A stretch of 64,000 nucleotides of DNA from Eubacterium plexicaudatum ASF492 (GTDB lineage Bacteria > Bacillota > Clostridia > Lachnospirales > Lachnospiraceae), in the NCBI RefSeq assembly GCF_000364225.2, contig NZ_AQFT02000001.1, forward strand, positions 6,126,501 through 6,190,500, in the 5' to 3' direction. Below the pieces are notes generated by a model. The model saw only the letters and a program-made list of their open reading frames with translations, searched no databases and was not told the DNA's origin. Both the position numbers and the translations under genes were made by a program. This document shows, in pieces, positions 46,074-54,980 of this stretch (positions within the stretch are counted from its first letter, which is position 1; each line of letters begins with the position of its first letter).

Positions 46074-46313
46074 TTAGCCTACGTTAAAGGCAAGGGTGCG
46101 GGTAATCAGCCGCACTTGCAGCCTGTTCTTCATTTCCTCGTCAACGTAGGAATAAGTATTGCCCGCGTCGTCTTTCAGCGTCCGGGTGCAGAGCGTCGCT
46201 ATGTAACCCTCGTAATGCTTCAAGACTGCGCACATGGCTTCCGTGTCGCCGCCCGCCGCCGCTGCAATAATAGGGAACGGCAACAGGGCAACGGATTTTT
46301 TATTTCTGTTCAT
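46074..46313 (-). CDS. Helix-turn-helix protein (Tn916 Orf8-like)
   Basis: 79 aa protein of the HTH_16 family carried by Tn916-type elements. Marks: FPIIAAAAGGDTEAMCAVLKHYEGYI and the C-terminal MKNRLQVRLITRTLAF (here quoted in part). The ATG at 46313 has GGAGG before it and lies inside the end of the sigma-like gene, so the two are coupled. It probably works with the sigma-like protein to regulate transfer genes. Confidence 0.85.
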   Translation of the reverse strand: MNRNKKSVALLPFPIIAAAAGGDTEAMCAVLKHYEGYIATLCTRTLKDDAGNTYSYVDEEMKNRLQVRLITRTLAFNVG

Positions 46314-46734
46314 CTGTTTTTCCCTCCATATACAGTTTGATTTTTTCAAGCGCGGTTTTCCTGTGCCGGAAAATCGTACTGCGCACAACATTCAGCAGAC
46401 CGCCTATTTCCTCGTCGCTCATATCCAAAAAGTATGACAAAAGGATAATGTCACGCTTCTTTTCGGGCAGGGCTTGTAAGGCTTCGCCAAGCAGCTCATT
46501 TTTCACAAGCACATCATAGCCGGACACTTCAAAGCGGTAGTAATCGCTCTCGTACTCGTCCAGCGTGTAAAGCTGTGAGAGTTCCGCTTCGCTCATTTCC
46601 GAAAAATTCACTTCACGGACAGCGCGGCTAAAAAGCTCATGCTGGTAGTTTGGCGCTTCGCTTTTAAGTGTTTTCTTTGCAAGAGTGTCATACTGATGTT
46701 GGATCGTTTTCATTTCAGAAGAAGATAGCTCCAT
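46300..46734 (-). CDS. Sigma-70-like regulator (Tn916 Orf7-like)
   Basis: 144 aa protein with a sigma-70 region 4 HTH in its C-terminal half: ALPEKKRDIILLSYFLDM, then SDEEIGGLLNVVRSTIFRHR. Tn916 Orf7/Orf8-type pairs activate element genes. Start at 46734 chosen for AAGGAGGTG. It is preceded by a leader peptide frame and a terminator hairpin, suggesting attenuation. Confidence 0.88.
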   Translation of the reverse strand: MELSSSEMKTIQHQYDTLAKKTLKSEAPNYQHELFSRAVREVNFSEMSEAELSQLYTLDEYESDYYRFEVSGYDVLVKNELLGEALQALPEKKRDIILLSYFLDMSDEEIGGLLNVVRSTIFRHRKTALEKIKLYMEGKTDEQK

Positions 46735-46866
46735 AGAGTTCACCTCCTTCCTTCGTGGTGTAAAGAACAAAAGGCTTGTCCTTCCGTCCCCCTTCGCACA
46801 CTATCAAAGTAAAAAAGGCTGTTTTGTTGCGCTTTTCAAGCAGCTTTTTAAGAAAACCAAAAGGCG

Positions 46867-47034
46867 CTAAAAAAGCCCGCCCACAAAAATTGCGGACAGG
46901 CAAAAAGGCATTGAAAAACTTATTAAGATGATTAGACAGTTCATACTTATAGGCGTAATTTCCCCCGGTGGTGAACGGGCTTTTTTTGGTGTGTCGATGA
47001 CCGTCGGATTTTGTCGATAGGGTATGTACTTCAT
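46867..47034 (-). CDS. Leader peptide upstream of the sigma-like gene
   Basis: A 55-codon frame begins MKYIPYRQNPTVIDTPKKAR behind a strong AAGGAGGTAGC. Its C-terminal half is hydrophobic (MNCLIILISFSMPFCLSAI). Its last codons lie inside the terminator hairpin at 46875-46901, so translation of it would affect folding. It may serve only as a sensor of ribosome movement. Confidence 0.5.
   Translation of the reverse strand: MKYIPYRQNPTVIDTPKKARSPPGEITPISMNCLIILISFSMPFCLSAIFVGGLF
46869..46901 (-). terminator. Attenuator-type terminator before the sigma-like gene
   Basis: On the minus strand GCCTGTCCGCA (46901-46891) pairs with TGTGGGCGGGC (46885-46875), followed by six T's. It overlaps the end of the leader frame and precedes the sigma-like gene by 135 bases. 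Confidence 0.75.
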
Positions 47035-47095
47035 GGCGGCTACCTCCTTTAGCCGCCGCTTTTAACAGTGAAACCGCGTCATTCCTTGAGAAGAT

Positions 47096-47135
47096 AAAAA
47101 AGAAACGGCGGCTTTGATCTCTCAAAAGCCGCCGT
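47096..47135 (-). terminator. Terminator after the cargo operon
   Basis: ACGGCGGCTTTT and AAAGCCGCCGT pair around a short loop, followed on the minus strand by TTTCTTTTTT. It closes the lipoprotein/ABC operon. A second hairpin built on ACGACGGC and GCCGTCGT (about 47163-47190) lies upstream of it. Confidence 0.85.
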
Positions 47136-47207
47136 GTATAAATAGGCGTGTGAAAATACCTCTGCTAGACGACGGCTTTTTTTCTTTTGCCGTCGTGCGG
47201 CAGATTA

Positions 47208-47681
47208 TTATTCTATATTCATTTCTAAATGCCCTGTAAAATTGTTTCCAATAACGCCAATATAGTTTCCGCCTTCCGGCAATGTTATTGTTTCGGAATA
47301 GCTACCAGTTGCTTCAAGCAGGATTACCGGATCATCGCTGCCAGAAACCCAAAACACTTGCGCTGTTCCCTCGGTAATTTCCAAGTCACAGGAAACAGAA
47401 ATATCTTTGCCATTTTCACGCTCAATAGAAGTTCCGCCAAAGAGATATTCTGTATTAGAAAAATCCTTATAATCTGCCGTATACGTCCCGGTATAGCAAT
47501 CTTCCCCATATGTCCGATTTCCTTTAAGTAAAAAATTGCTTGTGAGTGCTGCATTTCCGGCTGTTTGGACAACACTATTATACTGATCTAAGATTTCATC
47601 TTTTGAACACCCTGCAAGTGTCAAACTAAATATCAAAATACTTATTGAAAGGAAATGGAAACGTATTCTCTTATAGCACAT
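47208..47681 (-). CDS. Small lipoprotein of unknown function
   Basis: 157 aa exported lipoprotein with a basic start, hydrophobic core and lipobox LAGC (Cys near residue 25). The mature part is beta-rich, ending in GNNFTGHLEMNIE. The start at 47681 is preferred to an in-frame ATG at 47711 because AAAGG sits before it and it starts the signal peptide. Last gene of the ABC operon; it may act like LanI-type immunity lipoproteins, but there is no recognised family. Confidence 0.7.
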   Translation of the reverse strand: MCYKRIRFHFLSISILIFSLTLAGCSKDEILDQYNSVVQTAGNAALTSNFLLKGNRTYGEDCYTGTYTADYKDFSNTEYLFGGTSIERENGKDISVSCDLEITEGTAQVFWVSGSDDPVILLEATGSYSETITLPEGGNYIGVIGNNFTGHLEMNIE

Positions 47682-47725
47682 ATCATCAGCCTTTCTATTT
47701 TTTAATTCCAAACCTATAACTGCCC

Positions 47726-48109
47726 TTATTCACTCGTTGGTGCTGTATAATTGCTTTGCACAGTGGCAGGAAGTTCATCATATTGCACCTCTTTCCATTC
47801 AAGAACACCTCGGATCGGCATTACCGTTAAACGGATAAAAGCTCCCTCTTTCAATTCCTTTGATGTTCCGAATGTAATGTCTTTTCCTTTTCCATTCTCA
47901 TCGTAAGAAAATAAAGTGTATGAGTAATCCATACTTCCACTAAAGTTAATTACACCGCCTTTTGATTCGGTCTGTTCTATTTTACTGTTATCAATCTGTG
48001 AATAGTAGTATGTGCTGCCAGTTCCCGAAAGAAACCACATACAAAAACCAATAAAACCTACAACAATTATTACAACTACCGCAATCCCGACAGTCAATTT
48101 TCTCTTCAT
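47726..48109 (-). CDS. YxeA family protein
   Basis: 127 aa with one N-terminal helix (VGIAVVVIIVVGFIGF) and an exported domain of the YxeA (DUF1093) family: YYSQIDNSKIE, YSYTLFSYDENGKGKDITF and the C-terminal GVLEWKEVQYDELP. Members often sit beside bacteriocin or bacitracin-type ABC transporters, as here. Exact role unknown. Confidence 0.85.
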   Translation of the reverse strand: MKRKLTVGIAVVVIIVVGFIGFCMWFLSGTGSTYYYSQIDNSKIEQTESKGGVINFSGSMDYSYTLFSYDENGKGKDITFGTSKELKEGAFIRLTVMPIRGVLEWKEVQYDELPATVQSNYTAPTSE

Positions 48110-48123
48110 TCCTATATCCTCCC

Positions 48124-48911
48124 TTACCAGCCTTTTTTGGTTGTTGTTTTTGTGCGCTTTTTTGCTGCCTTGACTGGCACGTTTCCTTTTGCAGTGAATA
48201 CGAAAACAGCAGTAATCATCAATACGGCAATCATACTAAACAGACAGATTAACACATTCCAATGTACAGCCGGATCGTAGCTTCGATAGCTTATTAAGCC
48301 TAAACTTGCAGTAACAGGATAAACATTTGCTAATGCAGCATTTCCAGAGGCAAACATACCGCCATAGCCATAAACAAAAGCAATAATTGTTCCAATCATA
48401 TGTCCGTTTGATATACGGGCAGCGAATGCAATTACAGGCATGACTGCAATATACAAAAACAGACAGTTGAGAATAATCTGAATAAATGTCTGCAATATTG
48501 ATGTTACAGAAATTCCCGGAAATCCCATCATCAAATCAGCGATTACCGTAAATGCCGCACTTACCAGTCCAAAAAACAAAGAAAGCAATGCACATACAAG
48601 CAGTTTCCCCCACAATAAACTGCTATATGAAACAGGTATCGTCAAAATACTTTTCAGCGTATCGTCTTTTGCTTCCCTTGCTATAATATATCCGGCAATC
48701 AAAGCAATACACATGGGAAAAATCATGGTAACATTATTTTGATCACCTGTTCCGTAAAGAAAGAAAATGTCCAGACTGTTCCGTCCAATGCAGTTGTGGA
48801 AAAAAGCGTCAACAGGACGGAAAGCAACATCAGAAAAACACCTGCCCATATCATATGATACCGCTTTAATTTCCATATTTCGGTCTTAACCATGCGAAAC
48901 ATATCATTCAT
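48124..48911 (-). CDS. Lantibiotic-immunity-type ABC permease (LanG-like; frameshifted)
   Basis: About 263 aa membrane protein with six helices, of the ABC-2 type found in LanFEG immunity systems. The opening MFRMVKTEIWKLKRYH and the motif IAREAKDDTLKSILTIPVS are typical. The frame breaks near a two-C run (48746-48747, plus strand). One extra G on the coding strand gives FFTEQGDQNNVTMIFPM. Start at 48911 overlaps the end of the upstream permease. With its partner and the ATPase it likely expels or blocks a peptide antibiotic. Confidence 0.8.
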
Positions 48912-49701
48912 CTCCTCTCTTTTTATACATATAATCAACCAATATAACAGAAAGCAAAGCAACAACAGCTAAAATAATGATTGTCTGAAATGTAGTCGGA
49001 ATTAAATATTCCAGCATCCCCACGTCGTCCATAGCTCCATGTGCGGTTAAATTCCCTGCACTCCAAAGGGTTGTAAACGGAATTGGCATTAACCAGCACA
49101 TCACTTTAGGCAGCGCGCCAAAAGATGATTCGGCTGTCAAACTTAGGACACTGTAAAAAACACATAATAAAACAGAAAATACATAGTTCTTACTAAAGAA
49201 CACTACGAGAACGACTAATGGCAGCGTCCCGGCGGTAATAAAAATCCCCATTTCCAGCGCAAAAAATAATCTGTAAGCAATGCTGTTTACTTCTGCAATC
49301 ATCTCGCCGCACAGGATTGATATAAAAGCCGATGTCAGACTATAAATACTCCCAAAAAAGAACAAGACAATTATTTTTGCCAAAATCATCTGTGTGCTTG
49401 TGACAGGGATTGTACGCAGGTTTTTAAATGTATCATTATCCCGTTCCATAAAAAAGAGCATGGCTGCCATCACCCCGATCACGCATGGCAAAAGAAGTTC
49501 TACCCCATATCCCATAACAAACTGAAAATAATCATTAAAAATATCTATTTTGCTGTCATATTGTCCTGCTGTCTGGGGCATAGTCATCAATGCTGTCAGC
49601 GGCACGGGAAATAAAAACGCCGAAAGAACAACCAGCCATATAAATTTTTTTCGCTTCAATTTCGAAAACTCACAAATAACAAGTTTAAGCAATCCCTTCA
49701 C
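48904..49701 (-). CDS. Lantibiotic-immunity-type ABC permease (LanE-like)
   Basis: 265 aa with six predicted helices. Opening LVICEFSKLKRKKFIWLVV and MERDNDTFKNLRTIPVTS are shared with the partner permease and with LanE/LanG proteins. Frame intact. It overlaps the ATPase gene end and the next permease start, so the three are coupled. Confidence 0.85.
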   Translation of the reverse strand: MKGLLKLVICEFSKLKRKKFIWLVVLSAFLFPVPLTALMTMPQTAGQYDSKIDIFNDYFQFVMGYGVELLLPCVIGVMAAMLFFMERDNDTFKNLRTIPVTSTQMILAKIIVLFFFGSIYSLTSAFISILCGEMIAEVNSIAYRLFFALEMGIFITAGTLPLVVLVVFFSKNYVFSVLLCVFYSVLSLTAESSFGALPKVMCWLMPIPFTTLWSAGNLTAHGAMDDVGMLEYLIPTTFQTIIILAVVALLSVILVDYMYKKRGDE

Positions 49702-50606
49702 CCCCTGTTACACGTTTAAAATAATCTTCAAGGCTTTCTTCTGAAGTTGCGGCTTCCGATACTTCCAAGCCATTTTCTACAAAAGCAGTAACAATTTTTC
49801 CTATTGGTAAATCAAGATTATGCACCTGTATATTGTGGTCGTCCTGTATGGTAAACTGGTTCTCATGGAATATACGCTCTAAAATTCTTGCCGCCTGTGC
49901 CGTATCAGAAACAATAAACCGGATATGCTTGCTGCTCTTTGCTTCCAGTTCTGCAAGACTTTCTTCTTCCAGCAATGTACCGTGGTCGATAATGCCTATA
50001 TCGTCTGCCAAAAGTGCAATTTCGGAAAGGATATGGCTGGAAATCAATATTGTTTTTCCACGCTCATTGCAGAGATCACGGATAAAGGAACGGACTTCTG
50101 CAATTCCGATCGGGTCAAGACCGTTGATCGGTTCGTCCAAAATCAAAAGCTCCGGGTCGTGCATAATGGCAAGTGCAATCGCCAGCCGCTGTTTCATACC
50201 AAGTGAATATTGGGAAAACAGCTTTTTATCTTTGTAAGGCAGACCAACTAAATCAAGTGCATTTTTAATTGCGTTGCGGTTCGGCACTCCCCGCAGGGTA
50301 GCAAAAATGCGCAGATTTTCGGTAGCTGTGAGATTAGGATAGAAGCCGGGGGATTCAATCAGACTGCCAATACGGGGCAACAGCTTTTTTCATTTGCCTG
50401 TAAGGGCTTCCCCCAAATCGTCACTTCCCCGGAAGTTGGCTGTGTAAGTCCAAGCAGCATCTTCATGGTTGTTGTCTTTCCGGCTCCATTTCTGCCAAGC
50501 AGACCATAGATACGCCCTTTTTGAACATGAATGTTCAGATTGGCAACACTTTTTGTGTTCCGTATTGCTTTGTAAGATTTTTCGTTTCAATTACATATTT
50601 GCTCAT
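49685..50606 (-). CDS. ABC transporter ATPase, lantibiotic-immunity type (two frameshifts)
   Basis: About 307 aa ATPase driving the two permeases. Walker A GRNGAGKTTTMKM, signature SLGMKQRLAIA, Walker B LLILDEPINGLDP and switch SSHILSEI are all visible once two frame breaks are repaired: T5 at 50550-50554 (restores TQKSVANLNIHVQKG) and T6 at 50385-50390 (restores NEKKLLPRIGSLIE). The start at 50606 follows AAGGAGG and reads MSKYVIETKNLTKQYG. The C-terminal extension (about 220-307) is typical of LanF/BcrA-like proteins. Confidence 0.85.
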
Positions 50607-50799
50607 TGCAATCCTCCTTGTTTTGCGGAGTAAAATGCGACTGCCTTTGCAGGAGCAGAGGATTTTACCTCCTTTTCATATCTGCCATTCTATCACACCA
50701 ACCTTGCATTAACCTTGCACCAATCTTGCATTAACCTTGCAATTTGGAGAAGGAAGATTTTTACAAATAATTACTCCCGCCGTAAGGGGCGGGAGCTGA

Positions 50800-51723
50800 T
50801 TAGTCTATCAAAGGAAAAAACAAGGTGAAAATTGTTCCTTTCCCCGGTGTGCTGTCTGCCGTTATTGTTCCGTTTAATTTTTCAACAAGCTCATGTACGA
50901 TAGACAGACCAAGACCGCTGCCTTTTTCAGACCGCCCCTTATCGCATTTATACAGCCGATCAAAAATATGCTTTAAATCCTCCTTATCAATCCCTATTCC
51001 ATTATCAGACAGGAGAATTTTTATATTCCTGTTCTGTTCCGATAAAACTATTTCAATTTTATCTGCATGGCTATGGGAGATTACATTTTGTATAAGGTTG
51101 TTTAATATCCGCATATATCCGTCCGGGTCAATCTGCACCCGGAAAGGCTGTTCTGGAATGTCAATCGTGAATTCTACTTGTGTATCTTCAAATATCGGTA
51201 TCCAGTCAATTAGTATATTGCGTGTCAGCTCTGTTAAATCAATCTCCGCTATGTTCATGGAAAATTCATTAGAACCTAACTTAAACCAATCAAAAAGCAC
51301 GTCTATATATTCTTTCAAGTCATGCGCTTTCCGGCGGGCAGTTTCTATATAGTCGTCACGTTCTTTTCCGTCTACAATCCCTTTGTGTGCAGCGTCCAAA
51401 TACCCAATCAGTGTGGTAAGCGGTGTCCTTACATCATGGGAAAGGCTCGTCATAAGCTGCCTGTTTGTTTCGTCCGTCTGGTGATAGGCAGAAAGCCTTT
51501 TTTCATAAGACAGGATAATATCATTGATTGCATAAGCAAGTGGGGCAATAAGCTCATGTGTTTCTGCTAAAATACGCCTGTTTCCATTCCCATTTTTTAT
51601 ATCTTCTAAAGCGTCAGATATTTCCGAAATCTGCTTTTTTACACGCCGGACGGTCAGCGCAGAACTGCAAACAGAAAAAAGGACAATCACTATTCCAATC
51701 ACAATGATAGCTTCTGTAAACAA
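50800..51723 (-). CDS. Sensor histidine kinase of the cargo two-component system
   Basis: 307 aa. A single N-terminal helix (IIVIGIVIVLFSVCSSAL), dimerisation domain with the acceptor His in LSHDVRTPLTTLIGYLD, then an HATPase domain with NLIQNVISHS, DNGIGI and GSGLGLSIVHEL. It lacks a large extracellular sensor, like the short intramembrane-sensing kinases that detect peptide antibiotics with ABC partners. The start is TTG at 51723, four bases after the regulator stop, with AAGGAGG before it. Confidence 0.88.
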   Translation of the reverse strand: MFTEAIIVIGIVIVLFSVCSSALTVRRVKKQISEISDALEDIKNGNGNRRILAETHELIAPLAYAINDIILSYEKRLSAYHQTDETNRQLMTSLSHDVRTPLTTLIGYLDAAHKGIVDGKERDDYIETARRKAHDLKEYIDVLFDWFKLGSNEFSMNIAEIDLTELTRNILIDWIPIFEDTQVEFTIDIPEQPFRVQIDPDGYMRILNNLIQNVISHSHADKIEIVLSEQNRNIKILLSDNGIGIDKEDLKHIFDRLYKCDKGRSEKGSGLGLSIVHELVEKLNGTITADSTPGKGTIFTLFFPLID

Positions 51724-51726
51724 CGG

Positions 51727-52418
51727 TCATACCTCCTTACTGAAACGATAGCCAATCCCTTTTACCGTCTGTATATATTTAGGGCTGCCGGGATTTTCTT
51801 CTATTTTTTTCCGCAAACGGCTAATGATTGCCATAATATTACTATCATCATACACATATTCTTCGCCCCATACTTTTCATATATTTGCTGTTTTGTCAGT
51901 ATTTTTCCTTGATTTTTAGCAAGAAACAGAAGAAGATCAAATTCTTTCGGGGGAAGTTCATATTCTCCATTTATTGTGACAATGGAACGGCTATTAAAAT
52001 CAATCGTCAACCCGTCAAACTCAAATCTCTGTGTCTGTCCGTCTTTTTGGTTGAAACGGGTATAGCGTCTAATCAATGAAACAATACGGGCAACCAGCTC
52101 GTCCATATCAAAAGGTTTTGTTAAATAATCATCGGCTCCTGTCCGCAAACCACGCACTTTTGAAGCACTGTCATTTTTTGATGTGAACATTAAAATAGGC
52201 AGACTGCTTTCCTGTCTAATCTGTTCTAATGTTTCAAAGCCATCGAAACCGGGCATCATTACGTCCAGTATAACAAGCTGGTATTCCTTTTCTTTTAGTT
52301 GCAGCAAGCCGGATTTCCCGGAATAGCAGCAGTCAGCTTCTATACTCTCTTGTAAAATACTTTGTTTAATCAATGCGCAAAGCTCTTTATCATCATCAAT
52401 AATTAAAACTTTATTCAT
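51727..52418 (-). CDS. OmpR-family response regulator (frameshifted)
   Basis: About 231 aa. Receiver domain with LIIDDD, acceptor Asp in LVILDVMMPGFDG and Lys in YLTKPF; then a winged-helix DNA-binding domain. The frame breaks at T4 on the plus strand (51874-51877) within that domain. One added base restores YEKVWGEEYVYDDSNIMA and the usual ending TVKGIGYRFSKEV. It partners the adjacent kinase and probably controls the ABC genes. Confidence 0.87.
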
Positions 52419-52608
52419 GTTTTTTCTTCCTTTCTGCTTTCAAGCGGGCATCTGTTGGTTTTTCAGCGTTCTTTGGTATCAACCACAAGCGGCTGAATTT
52501 TGCCACACCCGGTATGCGGTTTTCCTCACATAACTTTTGCACCCGTCTTTCTGAAATGCCCCATTTTTTCGCCGCTTCCGGGGCAGAAATAAACTCTAAC
52601 ATCATCAT
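52411..52608 (-). CDS. Small helix-turn-helix DNA-binding protein
   Basis: 65 aa with an excisionase/MerR-like HTH: FISAPEAAKKWGISERRVQ, then WLIPKNAEKPTDARLK. It overlaps the response-regulator start by eight bases and so is coupled to it. It probably regulates the cargo operon. The start is one of three ATGs in a row at 52608-52600. Confidence 0.75.
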   Translation of the reverse strand: MMMLEFISAPEAAKKWGISERRVQKLCEENRIPGVAKFSRLWLIPKNAEKPTDARLKAERKKKHE

Positions 52609-52762
52609 TCACCCTCTCTAACCTCTATCAGTATAATTATATGCGTCCAGCCGAATAACTTCAAGATACTTTTTGCTAAGTTTGGGAATTATTTAAACCA
52701 ACTTATAGAACTGTGTAGACATATCCAAAAAGAAAGGTGAACAGTAAAATGTAATAGGGTGA

Positions 52763-53137
52763 ATGAATATGGCAAAAAGGCCAGTACCACGATATGATTT
52801 TAAGGCTTTTGGGGAAGCTATCAAAGCGGCGCGTAAGGGGCGTAAGGAAAGCAGGAAAAAGGTGTGCGACGAAATGTATATATCTCCGCGTTACCTTGCG
52901 AATATTGAAAACAAGGGGCAGCACCCCAGCGTACAGATATTCTTTGAGCTTATGCTCCGCTATGATATATCCGTAGACCAGTTCCTTTTTTCAGAAAAGG
53001 AAGCGGAAAAGTCCACGCAGCGGCGGCAGCTTGATACATTGCTTGATACATTGCTTGACAGCATGGAAAAGAAAGACTTGACGATTATCACCGCTACGGC
53101 AAAAGGAATACAGGAAGCCAAAGGGACAGACGATTAG
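52763..53137 (+). CDS. XRE-family transcriptional regulator
   Basis: 124 aa (122 if the ATG at 52769 is used, which has better spacing to AGGGTG). HTH near residues 15-65 with KVCDEMYISPRYLANIENKG. The C-terminal part contains a short Leu/Asp repeat (LDTLLDTLLDS) and a helix. This type lies next to mob genes in Tn1549-like elements and probably represses them. It diverges from the cargo operon. Confidence 0.85.
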   Translation: MNMAKRPVPRYDFKAFGEAIKAARKGRKESRKKVCDEMYISPRYLANIENKGQHPSVQIFFELMLRYDISVDQFLFSEKEAEKSTQRRQLDTLLDTLLDSMEKKDLTIITATAKGIQEAKGTDD

Positions 53138-53249
53138 ACCGCTGTTCCCTTTTTCCGTTGTTTAGATAGTTGCAGCCGTTTTTTGTGCTGCAATATTTTT
53201 TGCGCCAAATTCAGAGATAAACGCAACAAATAAGCTCTTTCAAGGGGAT

Positions 53250-53340
53250 AGTGAGTAGAATAGCAAGCATAGGAAAAGAGTACCCTTTTCCGTATTTCTG
53301 CCCGCCCGGTCGGTCAGAAATTGCTTGTTGGGAGGTGTCC
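53250..53340 (+). other. Candidate origin of transfer
   Basis: In the 239-base gap before mobC lie two inverted repeats: GGAAAA-N8-TTTTCC (53272-53291) and TTTCTG-N14-CAGAAA (53295-53320), followed by TTGCTTG, which mirrors an AGCAAGC upstream (53262). Such repeats next to mobC and relaxase genes fit an oriT. The nick site is not identified. Confidence 0.45.
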
Positions 53341-53376
53341 CAAACCCTCTATGAGAACGGAAAGGAGCGAAAAATC

Positions 53377-53706
53377 ATGAACGGACGCAAAAGGACAATA
53401 CAGGTCAAATTCTATGTGACAGAGGAAGAAAGGAAACTGATTGAGGAAAAAATGAAGCTCGTCCCCACAAGCAACATGGCGGCGTATCTGCGCAAGATCG
53501 CCATTGACGGGTACATTATCCAAGTAGACCACACGGACATAAAGGCAATGACAGCGGAGATACAGAAGATCGGGGTCAATGTCAATCAGATCGCACGTCG
53601 CGTAAACGCGACGGGGAACGCCTACAAAGAGGATATAGACGAAATCAAGGGGGTGCTTGCGGAGATATGGCGGTTACAAAGATTAAGCCTGTTAAAAGCA
53701 CTCTAA
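53377..53706 (+). CDS. MobC-type relaxosome protein
   Basis: 109 aa accessory protein with a ribbon-helix-helix-like start (KRTIQVKFYVTEEERKLIE) and the MobC core IGVNVNQIARRVNATGN. It would bind oriT and help the relaxase nick DNA. The ATG at 53377 is chosen because AAGGAG lies before it; the longer open frame runs into the oriT-like region. It overlaps the relaxase start by 40 bases. Confidence 0.9.
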   Translation: MNGRKRTIQVKFYVTEEERKLIEEKMKLVPTSNMAAYLRKIAIDGYIIQVDHTDIKAMTAEIQKIGVNVNQIARRVNATGNAYKEDIDEIKGVLAEIWRLQRLSLLKAL

Positions 53707-54980
53707 GCAAAGCCCTTGACTATATCGAAAACCCGGACAAGACGGACGGGAAAATGCTCATATCCTCTTTCGGGTGCAGCTATGAAACGGCAGATATTGA
53801 GTTTGGCTATACCCTCTCGCAAGCACGGGATAAGGGCAACAACTTAGCCTTTCACTTGATACAGTCCTTTGCTCCGGGGGAAGTGGACTATGAGAAAGCC
53901 CATGAGATCGGGCGGCAGCTTGCCGACGCTGTAACCAAAGGGCAGCATGAGTATGTATTAACGACGCACATTGACAAGGGGCATATCCACAATCACATTA
54001 TTTTCTGCGCGGTCAACTTCGTAGATCATCACAAGTACGTTTCCAATAAGCGGACGTATTACGGCATACGGAACATGAGCGACAAGCTGTGCCGGGACAA
54101 CGGGCTTTCCGTGGTCGTCCCCGGCAAGGGCAGCAAGGGAAAGAGCTATGCGGAGTACCAAGCGGAGAAAACCGGGACAAGCTGGAAAGGCAAACTGAAA
54201 ATCGCTGTGGACGCGCTCATTCCCCAGGTTTCCAGTTTTGAGGAACTATTGCAGCGGTTACAGGCGGCGGGCTATGAGATCAAGCCCGGAAAATATGTGT
54301 CATGCCGCGCACCGGGGCAGGAACGCTTTACCCGCCTGAAAACCCTCGGCACGGACTATACAGAGGAAGCCATAAGGGAACGGATAGCGGGCAAGCGTAC
54401 CCGCGCCGCCAAAGCTCCAAAGGCAGAGCGCAGGGGCGTTAATCTTCTCATTGACATTGAGAACAGTATCAAGGCGCAGCAGAGCCGGGGATATGAACAG
54501 TGGGCGAAAATCCACAATCTGAAACAGGCGGCAAAGACTATGAACTTCCTTACCGAAAACAAGATTGAACAGTACGCCGATCTGCTCACCCGGATAGAGG
54601 AAATCGCCGCGGCAAGCGAACAGGCGGGGGACAGCCTAAAGGAAGCGGAAAAGCGTCTTTCGGATATGGCGTTGCTGATTAAGAACGTCACTACCTACCA
54701 AAAGACAAAGCCCCTCTATGAAGCCTACCGCAAAGTCCGGAACAAAGAGAAATACCGGGCAGAGCATGAACGGGGTATTATCCTCCATGAAGCGGCGGCA
54801 AAGGCATTAAAGGCGGCGCAGATCGGCGGCAAGCTCCCCAGCGTCCCCGCCCTGCAAGCAGAGTATGAAAAGCTGCAAGCGCAGAAAGAAAGCCTTTACG
54901 CCGACTATGGGAAGCTGAAAAAACAGGTACAGGAGTATGACGTTAGGGGAATGGATAGGAATGGAATGGGTACTTTGTAA
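53667..54980 (+). CDS. Relaxase (MobA/VirD2 type), C-terminus altered
   Basis: 437 aa DNA-nicking relaxase for mobilisation. The N-terminus has the catalytic Tyr candidates near LDYIENPDKT and the metal-binding histidine motif HIDKGHIHNHIIF (near residues 106-118). The C-terminal half is coiled coil. The last 13 residues (VRGMDRNGMGTL and around) do not look like the family, whose members usually continue. The end overlaps the opposite-strand replication-type gene by 76 bases, suggesting a deletion joined two genes tail to tail. Confidence 0.88.
   Translation: MAVTKIKPVKSTLSKALDYIENPDKTDGKMLISSFGCSYETADIEFGYTLSQARDKGNNLAFHLIQSFAPGEVDYEKAHEIGRQLADAVTKGQHEYVLTTHIDKGHIHNHIIFCAVNFVDHHKYVSNKRTYYGIRNMSDKLCRDNGLSVVVPGKGSKGKSYAEYQAEKTGTSWKGKLKIAVDALIPQVSSFEELLQRLQAAGYEIKPGKYVSCRAPGQERFTRLKTLGTDYTEEAIRERIAGKRTRAAKAPKAERRGVNLLIDIENSIKAQQSRGYEQWAKIHNLKQAAKTMNFLTENKIEQYADLLTRIEEIAAASEQAGDSLKEAEKRLSDMALLIKNVTTYQKTKPLYEAYRKVRNKEKYRAEHERGIILHEAAAKALKAAQIGGKLPSVPALQAEYEKLQAQKESLYADYGKLKKQVQEYDVRGMDRNGMGTL

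Noticed and set aside
45705..46087. Overlapping plus-strand frames of 89-100 codons in the GC-rich region of the element
   Set aside because: Open only because of high GC; they run through the perfect hairpin and show no start signals or known family.
46715..47125. 136-codon minus-strand frame upstream of the sigma-like gene
   Set aside because: It reads through two terminator hairpins in another frame; the shorter 55-codon frame with a strong ribosome site is the better candidate.
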